Notes under the pieces: model-generated
Database searches by the model: none
Told to the model about the DNA's origin: nothing
Seen by the model: the letters and a program-made list of their open reading frames with translations, nothing else
Position numbers and translations under genes: made by a program
Origin: Komagataeibacter diospyri
GTDB lineage: Bacteria > Pseudomonadota > Alphaproteobacteria > Acetobacterales > Acetobacteraceae
Assembly (NCBI RefSeq): GCF_006538165.1
Contig: NZ_BDLU01000010.1
Span: 1-47,161, forward strand
DNA length: 47,161 bases
Direction of reading: 5' to 3'
Shown: positions 7,732 through 16,451 of the stretch, in pieces
How positions within the stretch are numbered: the first letter of the stretch is position 1
Layout: every line of letters begins with the position of its first letter

Positions 7732-10026
7732 TCAATATGTATAGCTGATACGGGCACCGTAGAAGCGCGGCGGCCCGACAATGCCGAAATTGGACGTTGT
7801 AAAGAAATTACGCGTCAGGTCATAGGTGCGGTTAAGTGCATTCTGAACATAACCCGTTACACTCCATTTTCCGTTTTTTGGCCGGAACGTCAAGCTGGTG
7901 TTCAGCAGGAAATAGGGCTTGATGTTATACAGCGGGCCAAGGATGACGGCATATTCCTCGCTACGGTAGGAATAATTTGCTTCGGGCGTCAGTATATAGC
8001 CACGCAGCGCACCGGGCAGGCGGATATCATAACTGGCGGATCCACTCAGTTGCAGCTTGGGGAACCCCATGTCTTTCCCCTGCATGTTCTTGTTTATGGT
8101 CTGGTAACCGTTTCCGCTTGCGCCAGTGGCCTGCGATGCGGCGATGTTCAGTGCCTGGAACTGTTCATACTGACCCTGTTCATAACCGAAATTCTGGGTC
8201 AGGTGCAGGCCACGGATCGGCTCGGCCTGTGCTTCAAGTTCCACCCCCCACAGCGAGGAGCGCGGTGCATTTACGATCTTGCCGATTGCGCCGATCGTAT
8301 GATCTTCAATCGCGCTCTGCACCTGCTGGTCATGGTAGTCGTACTTGAACGCGGCGCCATTGATACGCAGGCGATGGTTGAAGAACGTGCTCTTGAACCC
8401 GAGTTCATAGGCCATCAGCCATTCCGGCTTGAAGGGTGTCAGCTGCGACGGTGCTGAAACGTTATAGGCAGAAAAGCCACCTTCCTTCACACCGCGGCGA
8501 ATATTGAAATAGGCCATGACATTGGGCCTGATGTCATATTCGATAGATGCCTTGCCCGAAACCTGGTCCATCCCGGTCTTGCGGTCATAATGGGTTGCGG
8601 GAACGAGTGCGGTTGATCGCTGGGTATAGAAGTTGTCCAGTTCCTTCCATTCGTTCTCATGCCGCAGGCCGAAGCCTATGCGCAGGTGGGAAACGGGCCG
8701 ATAGGTGATGGATGCGAATTCGGAAAACCCCTGATCCGGCTGGCTGTATCGCGTTTCGGTATTGAAGCCGAATGCATTCTGGAAATTGGAATACATGGCA
8801 TCCTGCAGGTCTTCCTTGAAGTAATACAGGCCTGCATTCCACGTTATCGGCCCCCGGTCGTGGGAGGCAAGGCGCAGTTCCTGTGAGAAGATCGACAGGT
8901 TGCTGTCAAAATATTCGTCGGCATTTGCCGCCGGCGTGGCATCCCAGTCATTCAGTTCACGGCGGTACATGACCTCGTAGGCACTGATGGAGGTCAGGCG
9001 CGCCCAGGAAAATTCCTTCTGGATGTTAATATCAACACCCCAGCTCTGGTTATTGCGGAACGGTTTGGCATTGGGATTCAGGTGCAGATTGTTTGCAAAC
9101 TGCCGGGACATGCCCCAGCCGGTTGCGTAATGGTCGCTATCAGCGGGAATGTAGCCACCACTGGTCACTGAATTGATCAGATAACCCGGCGTGGAGTCCG
9201 AACGATCGATGCCGTAATGGCCACTCAGGTTTATGGTGGTCGTGTCGTTGGCTTCCCACCGTAGCTTGGCGCGCACCGCACCAAGATCGGCATTGCCGAT
9301 ATGTTCACCTGTCGCGCGGTTATATTCATACGCGCCGCCGTGGATCGTCTCGGCCGAAATACGGTAGGACAGGCGTCTGGTGATCGGGCCGGATACGAAC
9401 AGGTCCGTCTTGCTGCGCGCGCGGTTTGCGATGTCTTCGGATATGCCGGCAGTCAGTGTCTTGGTCGGATCGGCTGTCTGCATCATGATGTTGCCACCCG
9501 TGACGCTGCGCCCAGATGTATAGCCGGTCGGGCCACGTTCGACATCCACACCTGCAAGGTCGAACATGACCCCCTGCGTCATGACACCGATGGGATAGGC
9601 GACCCCATCGACATAGGTCATGACATCAGGCGTATTGTTGGATCCGTAATCGAAAAAACCGATGCCACGAAGATGAAACTGTGGCTGGCCGCCACCAAAG
9701 GCATTTTCCACCTGCAGGTTGGGCACGACGTTCTGCAGGTCGTTTACGGTGGTGACATGGGCCTGTATCAGCGCCTCGCGGCTGAGATGGGCAATGGACC
9801 CGCCGACATGCTGCAGGTGTTCGGCATGGGCATTGGCACCGCTGACATGGATGGTTTCAGGCTGTAGTGCTGCCTGGACACTGCCCTTCTGGTTACCCGG
9901 TACGGGTTTGGGTTTGTGTTCGTTTGTCGTCACTGATGCCGCAAAGGCATCGGGGCAGGTCGGCAGGGCGCAGGTAAACAGGACCGCGACACGGCCTATC
10001 GTCGTTATCTTTCCATATCTTTTCAT
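7732..10026 (-). CDS. TonB-dependent outer-membrane receptor
   Basis: The 764-residue product has a signal peptide (cleavage expected near residue 30), then a plug domain with the QFHLRGIGFFD and VDVERGPTG blocks. A long beta-barrel follows, ending in the aromatic C-terminal signal ISYTY. Short FNIRRGVKEGGFSAYN-type strands put it in the FecA-like/IroN-type barrel group, widely used for non-siderophore substrates. It should bring its ligand into the periplasm using TonB energy. The gene starts 67 bp after the amidase stop, in the same direction, and is followed by DUF3311, symporter and peptidase genes, so it likely serves that pathway rather than iron uptake. No Fur-like box was seen upstream. 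ATG 10026 was taken; a GTG at 10035 is also possible. Confidence 0.88.
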   Translation of the reverse strand: MKRYGKITTIGRVAVLFTCALPTCPDAFAASVTTNEHKPKPVPGNQKGSVQAALQPETIHVSGANAHAEHLQHVGGSIAHLSREALIQAHVTTVNDLQNVVPNLQVENAFGGGQPQFHLRGIGFFDYGSNNTPDVMTYVDGVAYPIGVMTQGVMFDLAGVDVERGPTGYTSGRSVTGGNIMMQTADPTKTLTAGISEDIANRARSKTDLFVSGPITRRLSYRISAETIHGGAYEYNRATGEHIGNADLGAVRAKLRWEANDTTTINLSGHYGIDRSDSTPGYLINSVTSGGYIPADSDHYATGWGMSRQFANNLHLNPNAKPFRNNQSWGVDINIQKEFSWARLTSISAYEVMYRRELNDWDATPAANADEYFDSNLSIFSQELRLASHDRGPITWNAGLYYFKEDLQDAMYSNFQNAFGFNTETRYSQPDQGFSEFASITYRPVSHLRIGFGLRHENEWKELDNFYTQRSTALVPATHYDRKTGMDQVSGKASIEYDIRPNVMAYFNIRRGVKEGGFSAYNVSAPSQLTPFKPEWLMAYELGFKSTFFNHRLRINGAAFKYDYHDQQVQSAIEDHTIGAIGKIVNAPRSSLWGVELEAQAEPIRGLHLTQNFGYEQGQYEQFQALNIAASQATGASGNGYQTINKNMQGKDMGFPKLQLSGSASYDIRLPGALRGYILTPEANYSYRSEEYAVILGPLYNIKPYFLLNTSLTFRPKNGKWSVTGYVQNALNRTYDLTRNFFTTSNFGIVGPPRFYGARISYTY

Positions 10027-10093
10027 TTCACGCACGCCTGGTCAGAAATCATGGGAAGGTCGGTTGCCGACAATACGAAGCTGTTTCCTCTGG

Positions 10094-11482
10094 TCATGAT
10101 GGGGGCAGCGGCCAGTGTGGCATGGGGCCACGTGCCGTTTCATACAGGGCTGCCAGCCGGATGGCCTGCAGGTCCGCAAAGCGCGGGGTTACGATCTGCG
10201 CCCCGATTGGCATCCCGCCCTGTGAAAAACCGCAATGAATGGATATGGCGGGCTGTTCGGACATGTTCCATGGGACAGTAAAGGCGATGTGGTCAAAGGA
10301 GCGTTCCGGGTCGTTGGTCGGTCCCGGATATTCTGCGGGGAAACTGACGTTAGGCGTGGTGGGCGACAGAACAATGTCAACGTGTTCAAACAGTTGAGCA
10401 CATTTGCGCCGCATGGCAAATGTCTGCCCCAGCCCGTCCACGGCGGCAACACCGCTGACCTTCTCCCCACGTTGCGCCCATGTGCGGATGAAGGGTAGCA
10501 CCTTTTCCAGCCTGTCGGGGGGAAGCTGGCTCAGTTCCGCCCAGCTGCGTGCGGACCAGTACTGGTCCAGCCCCGACAGCATCGCCGGTGTCATGACCGG
10601 GTCCACGGGAATGATTTCGGCTCCCATTTCGGCAAACACACCGGCCACGTTTTCAATCGCGACCCGAATTTCGTCATCCAGCTTCAGCCCGCAGCCGGCA
10701 TCCAGCATCAGCCCGACCTTCAGGCCGCGTACATCCACGCCCTTGTAATAGCTGTCCCAGTCAATATCCGTATAAGGCAGGCTGGTCGCGTCACGTGCGT
10801 CGGGCTGGGACAGCACGTTCATCATCAGCGCCGCATCGCCCACCGTGCGGGTCATGGGGCCAGCGCAGCGACCGATGTAATAGGGATCGATGGGAATGCG
10901 CCCGAGTGAGGGCTTGAACCCGACCAGTCCGCACCATGCCGCGGGCAGCCGGACGGACCCACCAATATCCGTGCCGACATGCAGCGGCCCGTAACCTGCA
11001 GCCGCCGCAGCAGCAGCACCCGCGCTGGAACCGCCGGGGTTGCAGGCCAGGTTCCACGGATTGCGCGCCAGCGGGTGGAATGTCGAAAGCCCCGACGACA
11101 GCATGGCGAAATCGGGCACCGTGGTTTTCGCGAAAATCAGCGCACCCGCTTCCTTCAGCCGGGCGGCGGGCGGGGCGTCGTGTGTTGCGGGCACCAGTTT
11201 GCTGGCGATGCTGCCCTGCGGGATGGGCAGGCCCTTGGTCGCGATCAGTTCCTTCAGCGTTGCGGGCACGCCATCCAGAATGCCGCAGGGGCGACCGTTC
11301 ATCCACCGCTGTTCCGACTGGCGTGCTTCGCTGACAAGCCTGTCGGGTTCGTAGGCGTACAGCGCCCCAAGCGTGCTTTCCCATCGTGCGATATGCGCGA
11401 TCAGTGCGTTGGCGTATTCAACCGGGGAAAGGGTTCTTTTCCGATAGGAAGAAAGGAGTTCTCGTGCCGTCAGGTCCATCAT
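10094..11482 (-). CDS. Amidase, amidase-signature (AS) family
   Basis: This is a cytosolic amide hydrolase of the AS fold. In the 462-residue product the catalytic triad is visible: Lys77 in VPATLKELIATKG, Ser152 in NPGGSSAGAAAA and Ser176 in GTDIGGSVRLPA. The 24-residue spacing of the two serines is the same as in malonamidase and relatives. The start at 11482 follows AAAGGAACC at good distance; the frame is open to 11590, but that leader looks non-conserved. The family includes 6-aminohexanoate cyclic-dimer hydrolase (NylA) and aryl or peptide amidases, so the substrate is open. It does not show the expected pairing with gatB/gatC, so GatA is unlikely. It leads the minus-strand cluster and is divergent from a LysR gene with about 295 bp between them. 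Confidence 0.9.
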   Translation of the reverse strand: MMDLTARELLSSYRKRTLSPVEYANALIAHIARWESTLGALYAYEPDRLVSEARQSEQRWMNGRPCGILDGVPATLKELIATKGLPIPQGSIASKLVPATHDAPPAARLKEAGALIFAKTTVPDFAMLSSGLSTFHPLARNPWNLACNPGGSSAGAAAAAAAGYGPLHVGTDIGGSVRLPAAWCGLVGFKPSLGRIPIDPYYIGRCAGPMTRTVGDAALMMNVLSQPDARDATSLPYTDIDWDSYYKGVDVRGLKVGLMLDAGCGLKLDDEIRVAIENVAGVFAEMGAEIIPVDPVMTPAMLSGLDQYWSARSWAELSQLPPDRLEKVLPFIRTWAQRGEKVSGVAAVDGLGQTFAMRRKCAQLFEHVDIVLSPTTPNVSFPAEYPGPTNDPERSFDHIAFTVPWNMSEQPAISIHCGFSQGGMPIGAQIVTPRFADLQAIRLAALYETARGPMPHWPLPPS

Positions 11483-11632
11483 GGGCGTAGGTTCCTTTAT
11501 TCCCCTTTCCACCCCGTAATGACGGGGCAAATATCGGGGAAGGGACATATTATTTCGAGAACATAATGATATGGGCCGCCCGTCGCGCATGAATATCCCA
11601 AATTTGTGCGCAGGGTGGGATACAAAACGATC

Positions 11633-11653
11633 TACAATCGAAACGATATTGTA
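11633..11653. promoter_or_regulatory. Probable LysR-type operator in the amidase/LysR divergent region
   Basis: TACAAT (11633-11638) and ATTGTA (11648-11653) are perfect inverted arms separated by nine bases. The word AAACGAT also recurs on both sides of the first arm. The site sits between the divergent amidase and LysR genes, where LysR regulators usually bind dyads of this size. This is sequence- and context-based inference only. Confidence 0.5.
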
Positions 11654-11777
11654 AATTCATGTCTTTTTGTCCAGTCAGGGCATGATTTTTCTGGCTTCCT
11701 ACTTTTTCCTTAAAATATTACCGCCTGACGTATATGTTTGACGCCATCGGCCCGGTACGTATCAATGGGGAATATGT

Positions 11778-12716
11778 ATGTCGCTTAAAGCCCTGCAACT
11801 GTTCCTGATCGTGGCGCAGGCAGCATCCCTGCGCCAGGCCGCCCAGCGACTGAACATGACCCCTACCGCCCTGCGCCGCCAGATCGACAGTCTTGAATAT
11901 TATTTCGGTTCAGAACTGATTGACCGCAATGCAGGCGGCATCAGCCTGACCGAGGCAGGCCAGCTGCTGCTGGGGCAGGCGGCGCGCATTTTGAATGATA
12001 TTGCGGTGACCCGCACACAGATCGACGACCTGAAACAGCTGAAACGTGGCACGGTCAGGATACAGGCAGGTGGCGCAATCGTGGCTGAACTGCTGGTACC
12101 CACCATCTGCACGGTCCATGAACAGTATCCCAACCTGCGCTTTCATGTGTTCGAAAGCAGGGCGTCGGATCTGGTCGAGGCCCTGACTGATGGCGGGATC
12201 GATCTGGTGGTCAGCCTGTTTACCCCCGAGACGGCCCAGTCCTTTGTCAGCCACAGCATACAGCTCAGGCACAGCGTGATCGTCAGCACGGATCATCCGC
12301 TGGCCTGCAGGCCGCACGTGACCATCGGGGAACTTGCATGCCATGCGCTGGCCATTCCTGATGAATCCTTCGGCGTGCGCCGCGAACTCAACCGTGCGGC
12401 GCGGGCCTGCGGCATTAGCCTTGACCCTGCATTCGTGACGGGCTCGCTGGTCATGCAGAAAGAAGTCGCGATGCGTGGCATGGCGGCCCTGGTGCTGCCC
12501 CCGGAATGTTGCCGGCGGGAAATACAGGACGGGCTGCTATGCGCCATTCCCATCCGGCCCGCCAATGCCATCAGCGCGCGGCTGGACCTGTGCAGCCTGC
12601 CCCAGCGGCGTAAGTCCTTTGCCTGTCAGGCGCTGTTTGACGCGCTGGCGCAACAGATGCACAGCGGTTTCACGACGGGCGAGCTGGAACGGGTGAATGA
12701 AGTCTCACGGGCATGA
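11778..12716 (+). CDS. LysR-family transcriptional regulator (divergent from the amidase cluster)
   Basis: The 312-residue protein has an N-terminal winged helix-turn-helix (ALQLFLIVAQAASLRQAAQR, then TPTALRRQIDSLE) and a C-terminal periplasmic-binding-protein-like effector domain beginning near residue 90. An ATG with GGGGAA upstream starts it. Its divergence from the amidase gene and the dyad between them suggest control of the amidase-receptor-symporter-peptidase cluster, with a substrate or breakdown product as inducer. The C-terminal 20 residues are hydrophilic and not conserved-looking. Confidence 0.88.
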   Translation: MSLKALQLFLIVAQAASLRQAAQRLNMTPTALRRQIDSLEYYFGSELIDRNAGGISLTEAGQLLLGQAARILNDIAVTRTQIDDLKQLKRGTVRIQAGGAIVAELLVPTICTVHEQYPNLRFHVFESRASDLVEALTDGGIDLVVSLFTPETAQSFVSHSIQLRHSVIVSTDHPLACRPHVTIGELACHALAIPDESFGVRRELNRAARACGISLDPAFVTGSLVMQKEVAMRGMAALVLPPECCRREIQDGLLCAIPIRPANAISARLDLCSLPQRRKSFACQALFDALAQQMHSGFTTGELERVNEVSRA

Positions 12717-12761
12717 TCTTCCCCGACCGATGCGGCAGTAGATCGGAGATATTTACTGTAT

Positions 12762-13769
12762 ATGACATGGAATGCTATGGTGATGCGCGCCGGGCGCGGC
12801 GTATTGCCGGGTATCGGGAAATGTACTCCCCAGACCAGCGGGTTGCATGATACATCTGTCTTCGACATGACAACCCAGATGATGATCGAACTGATTGCCG
12901 TCCTGACAGCCGTGCGTGACGATGTGCCACAGGTCATGACGATCGACCATGGTCGCCTGCTGCCGTCCGGGCCGCTGGAAAGTACCCACCGTTCCCTGCA
13001 GGCAGGGGTCAGGGCATGGGTGGAACGCCAGACCGGTCACCCCATCGGGCATGTTGAACAGCTATATACCTTTGCCGACCATGACCGGCTGTTGGCCACG
13101 GGGCAGGGCAGGCTGATCGCCATTTCCTATCTGGCCCTGACCCGCAGCCACGCAGGGGAAACGGGCTGGCGGGACTGGTATGACTATTTCCCGTGGGAAA
13201 ACTGCAAGACGGATGAAGGCCGGGACTGCCTGGCCATTATCGAACGCCTGCTGTGCCGGTGGGTGGCGGACATGGGCAATGCGGCCGTGCGCGTGCGGCA
13301 GTGGCAGCGATGCGTCAGCCTGTTCGCCATTGGCGACATGGTGGTGTGGAATGACGAGCTGGTGCTGCAACGCTATGAACTGCTGTATGAGGCAGGGCTG
13401 GTTGCGGAAGCGGGTTGCGCACCCGAAAACGCCGTGCCGGGACAGGCAATGCATCATGATCACCGGCGCATACTGGCTACCGGCATGGCCCGGTTACGTG
13501 CAAAGATACGTTACCGGCCTGTTGTGTTTGAACTGATGCCGGAGGAATTTACGCTGCTGCAATTACAGCGCGTGATGGAAAGCCTGTCGGGTATCCATAT
13601 CCATAAACAGAATTTCCGCCGCCTGATCATGCAGCAGCAACTGGTTGAGGAAACAGGCGGAATTGAAGAAAATACCGGCGGCCGCCCCGCCCGGCTGTAC
13701 CGTTTCTGCGGGGAGGTCAGGCAGGCGCGACAGTTTGTCGGTACCAAGATTCCGTTGTTCCAGCCCTGA
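12762..13769 (+). CDS. nrtR: NrtR-type Nudix-related regulator of NAD metabolism
   Basis: The protein (335 residues from the ATG at 12762) has a Nudix-like ligand-binding domain in its first 220 residues. A C-terminal winged helix follows, with FELMPEEFTLLQLQRVMES and HIHKQNFRRLIMQQQLVEE, then GGRPARLYRF, the wing motif shared by NrtR proteins. In this family the Nudix fold senses an ADP-ribose-type ligand and the winged helix represses NAD genes. The canonical Nudix box (GX5EX7REUXEEXGU) is not intact, which fits a sensor rather than an active hydrolase. It lies immediately upstream of nadABC in the same direction, with a palindrome between them. GGAGA precedes the start by about 12 bases; an ATG at 12867 is an alternative. 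A weaker relative of the nadA palindrome, TTACTGTATATGACAT, overlaps this start, so self-control is possible. Confidence 0.82.
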   Translation: MTWNAMVMRAGRGVLPGIGKCTPQTSGLHDTSVFDMTTQMMIELIAVLTAVRDDVPQVMTIDHGRLLPSGPLESTHRSLQAGVRAWVERQTGHPIGHVEQLYTFADHDRLLATGQGRLIAISYLALTRSHAGETGWRDWYDYFPWENCKTDEGRDCLAIIERLLCRWVADMGNAAVRVRQWQRCVSLFAIGDMVVWNDELVLQRYELLYEAGLVAEAGCAPENAVPGQAMHHDHRRILATGMARLRAKIRYRPVVFELMPEEFTLLQLQRVMESLSGIHIHKQNFRRLIMQQQLVEETGGIEENTGGRPARLYRFCGEVRQARQFVGTKIPLFQP

Positions 13770-13855
13770 TGGAAAAAAAGGCACCTCACGAAAAACCTGA
13801 TTGACAAGAGGCTTGTTTGTCTCTGCAACTGTCGCACCGGTCCCTGCTGCTTGGC

Positions 13856-13876
13856 TTATACTCAATATGAGCATAA
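13856..13876. promoter_or_regulatory. Probable NrtR operator over the nadA -10 element
   Basis: The 21-bp near-palindrome has arms TTATACTCA and TGAGCATAA around ATA, with 8 of 9 arm positions complementary. It contains TATACT (13857-13862), a good -10 hexamer, 50 bp before the nadA start. A repressor bound here would block RNA polymerase. The neighbouring nrtR gene makes it the obvious candidate. Confidence 0.65.
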
Positions 13877-13911
13877 AGGGCACGGCAGGAACGGCCGAAG
13901 GGAGAACAGGC

Positions 13912-14892
13912 ATGAACCAGATTACGCCGCGTGGCGGAACAGACGGGCTGTATGACCGGGTGCGGCATCTGGTCCCGGAAATGGAATGGGAGACCTTTGT
14001 CGAGGATATCCGTGCGATCGAAACGCTCAAGCGTGAACGCAACGCCGTCATCCTCGCGCATAACTACCAGACGCCCGAAATCTTTCATTGCGTGGCCGAT
14101 ATCCGTGGCGACAGCCTTGCCCTGGCGCGTGAGGCGCAGGACACGGACGCGGATGTGATCGTCATGGCCGGTGTCCATTTCATGGCGGAAACGGCCAAGA
14201 TGCTGAACCCGCACAGCACGGTCCTGATCCCCGACATGCATGCGGGCTGTTCGCTGGCGGATTCCATTACCGGGCGGGACGTGCGCCTGCTGCGCGAACG
14301 CTATCCCGGCGTGCCGGTTGTGACCTACGTCAACACCTCGGCCGAGGTAAAGGCCGAAAGCGATATCTGCTGCACGTCCGGCAATGCGAAGCGGGTGGTG
14401 GAAAGCCTTGGCGCCGACCGTGTCATCATGATCCCAGATGAATTCCTGGCCCGTAACATCGAAGCCGAGACCGGGATCAAGATGATCACATGGGCCGGCC
14501 ATTGCGAGGTGCATGAACGCTTCACCCCGCAGGAAATCGAACGCATGCGCGCCGACCATCCCGGTCTTGTCGTCCTTGCCCATCCCGAATGCCCGCCCGA
14601 AGTGGTTGCGGTATCCGATTTCAGTGGCTCCACCGCCATGATGGGTGATTTCGTGCGCGACCATACGGGCAGCCGTATCCTGCTGGTGACCGAATGTTCC
14701 ATGAGCGACAATCTCGCGGTTCAGTATCCCCAGACCGAATTCGTGCGGCCCTGCAACATGTGTCCACACATGAAGCGTATTACCCTGTCCAATATCCGCC
14801 AGTCGCTGGAAAACATGACGCATGAAGTCACGCTGGACCCGGAACTGGCCAGTCGTGGCCGCCGTGCCGTTGAGCGCATGCTGGCGATATGA
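13912..14892 (+). CDS. nadA: Quinolinate synthase NadA
   Basis: NadA condenses iminoaspartate with dihydroxyacetone phosphate to quinolinate, using a [4Fe-4S] cluster, in the cytosol. The 326-residue product shows [13 protein letters not shown] and the three cysteine contexts of the family: MHAGCSL near residue 115, [18 protein letters not shown] near 150-165, and RPCNMCPHM near 280. The start at 13912 is preceded by GAAGGGAGAACAGGC; the frame is open to 13801, but that part contains the promoter and operator. It overlaps nadB by four bases (ATGA), and the three nad genes form a tight operon under a palindromic operator. Confidence 0.95.
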   Translation: MNQITPRGGTDGLYDRVRHLVPEMEWETFVEDIRAIETLKRERNAVILAHNYQTPEIFHCVADIRGDSLALAREAQDTDADVIVMAGVHFMAETAKMLNPHSTVLIPDMHAGCSLADSITGRDVRLLRERYPGVPVVTYVNTSAEVKAESDICCTSGNAKRVVESLGADRVIMIPDEFLARNIEAETGIKMITWAGHCEVHERFTPQEIERMRADHPGLVVLAHPECPPEVVAVSDFSGSTAMMGDFVRDHTGSRILLVTECSMSDNLAVQYPQTEFVRPCNMCPHMKRITLSNIRQSLENMTHEVTLDPELASRGRRAVERMLAI

Positions 14893-16451
14893 CTTTCCTT
14901 CCGCCGCTGGGCCAGCTTGCCGGACAGCCGCTGATTATCGGTGGCGGACTGGCGGGCGTCATGACCGCGCTGTCCACCGGGCGTCCATGCGTGCTGGTCT
15001 GTCCGGGACGGCTGGATGAAATACGTCCCCCCCTTGCCGCGAGCATGCTGGCGCAGGGTGGCATGGCGGCGGCCATGGGCGCGGATGACACGCCCGCGCT
15101 GCACGCGGCGGATACGCTGGCGGCAGGGGCCGGGCTGTGTGATGCCATGGTGGTTGATAACGTGACACAGGCAGGTCCGGCTGCGGTTGAACGCCTGACC
15201 GGTCTGGGCGTGCAGTGGGACAGGCAGGCCGACGGCAGCCTGCAGTTGGGACTGGAAGCAGCCCACGGGCGACGGCGCATCGTGCATGCGGGGGAAGACG
15301 CGACGGGTGCCACCATCATGCGCGCGCTGGTTGCCCGCGTGCGGCAGACTTCGCACATTACGGTGGTGGAACATGCTCATGCACGTGACCTGCTGGTACG
15401 TGATGGCGGGGTCGTAGGGTGCGTCGTTGTTGCTGGCGGTCGGACTGTCACGCTGTCCACCCCGGCCGTCGTGCTGGCCACGGGTGGTGTGGGCGGCCTG
15501 TTTGCCGATACCACCAATCCCGCCGGGGCCGTGGGGCGTGGCCTGGCCATGGCCGCGCGGGCGGGTGCCGTGCTGGGCAATATGGAATTCGTGCAGTTCC
15601 ATCCGACCGCTCTTTCCGCCGGGCCTGAAGGGCAGCGCCTGTCCCTGGTCAGCGAGGCCGTGCGGGGTGAAGGCGCCACCCTGATCGATGAGACCGGCGA
15701 ACGCTTTACCGATGAACTGGCGACCCGCGACAGTGTATCCCGCGCGGTCTGGCGGCACATGATGGGTGGCCATAGCGTGTATCTGGATGCCCGCACGGCG
15801 CTGGGGACAGACTTTTCTCAGCATTTTCCCGCCATATCCGCGCTGTGTGCGGTCCATGGCATTGATCCCGCAACGCAGCCGATTCCCGTGCGTACCGCCG
15901 CCCATTATCATATGGGCGGCATCATGGTGGACAATATGGGGCGCACCGGGGTTACGGGCCTGTGGGCGGCGGGGGAAGTCGCGTGTACCGGCCTGCATGG
16001 CGCCAACCGGCTGGCCAGCAATTCCCTGCTGGAAGCTGTGGCGTTCGGCACATGGATCGGGCAGCAGTTGGATGGCGGCCTGCCGCAGGCTGCAACCTTG
16101 CCCGATGGTTCGCTTTTTCCGTCCGATCCGCCCCCCACTCCACCATCGTTGCACCTGCGGCGGATCATGAGCCGCCATGCCGGGGTCATCCGGTCGGGCG
16201 ACGGACTGCGCGATGGCCTGAAACAGATCATGCCCATTGTGAATACGGATGCCGGGCTTGTCTGTGCCGCGATCCTTTTTGCCGCCCTGCTGCGGGGTGA
16301 AAGCCGGGGTGGCCATTTCCGCAGTGACTGTCCCCATGCCGGGGCCATGGCCACGCCGTCACGCTTCAGCCTGACGGACCTTGATGCCCGGCTGGCGGAA
16401 ATGCGTGATACGTTTTCTCCCGCCATCCTGAATGAAAGAATGCCCTCATGA
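14889..16451 (+). CDS. nadB: L-aspartate oxidase NadB
   Basis: NadB oxidises L-aspartate to iminoaspartate, which NadA then uses. The 520-residue flavoprotein has an N-terminal FAD-binding GGGLAG turn (residues 18-23). [14 protein letters not shown] follows, then [15 protein letters not shown] and [20 protein letters not shown], blocks typical of the succinate dehydrogenase/aspartate oxidase flavoprotein family. The helical C-terminal domain ends with [11 protein letters not shown]. Start and stop overlap nadA and nadC by ATGA, showing translational coupling. A long open frame on the opposite strand (14721-16337) is only its shadow. Confidence 0.95.
   Translation: MTFLPPLGQLAGQPLIIGGGLAGVMTALSTGRPCVLVCPGRLDEIRPPLAASMLAQGGMAAAMGADDTPALHAADTLAAGAGLCDAMVVDNVTQAGPAAVERLTGLGVQWDRQADGSLQLGLEAAHGRRRIVHAGEDATGATIMRALVARVRQTSHITVVEHAHARDLLVRDGGVVGCVVVAGGRTVTLSTPAVVLATGGVGGLFADTTNPAGAVGRGLAMAARAGAVLGNMEFVQFHPTALSAGPEGQRLSLVSEAVRGEGATLIDETGERFTDELATRDSVSRAVWRHMMGGHSVYLDARTALGTDFSQHFPAISALCAVHGIDPATQPIPVRTAAHYHMGGIMVDNMGRTGVTGLWAAGEVACTGLHGANRLASNSLLEAVAFGTWIGQQLDGGLPQAATLPDGSLFPSDPPPTPPSLHLRRIMSRHAGVIRSGDGLRDGLKQIMPIVNTDAGLVCAAILFAALLRGESRGGHFRSDCPHAGAMATPSRFSLTDLDARLAEMRDTFSPAILNERMPS

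Noticed and set aside
13801..13911. TTGACA at 13801 as the -35 element of nadA
   Set aside because: No fitting -10 lies at 16-18 bp from it; the TATACT inside the palindrome is 50 bp away, so the hexamer is probably chance.
14721..16337. Long open frame on the minus strand across nadA/nadB
   Set aside because: It is antisense to nadB, rich in Arg/His/Gln with no family resemblance, as expected for a shadow frame in high-GC DNA.
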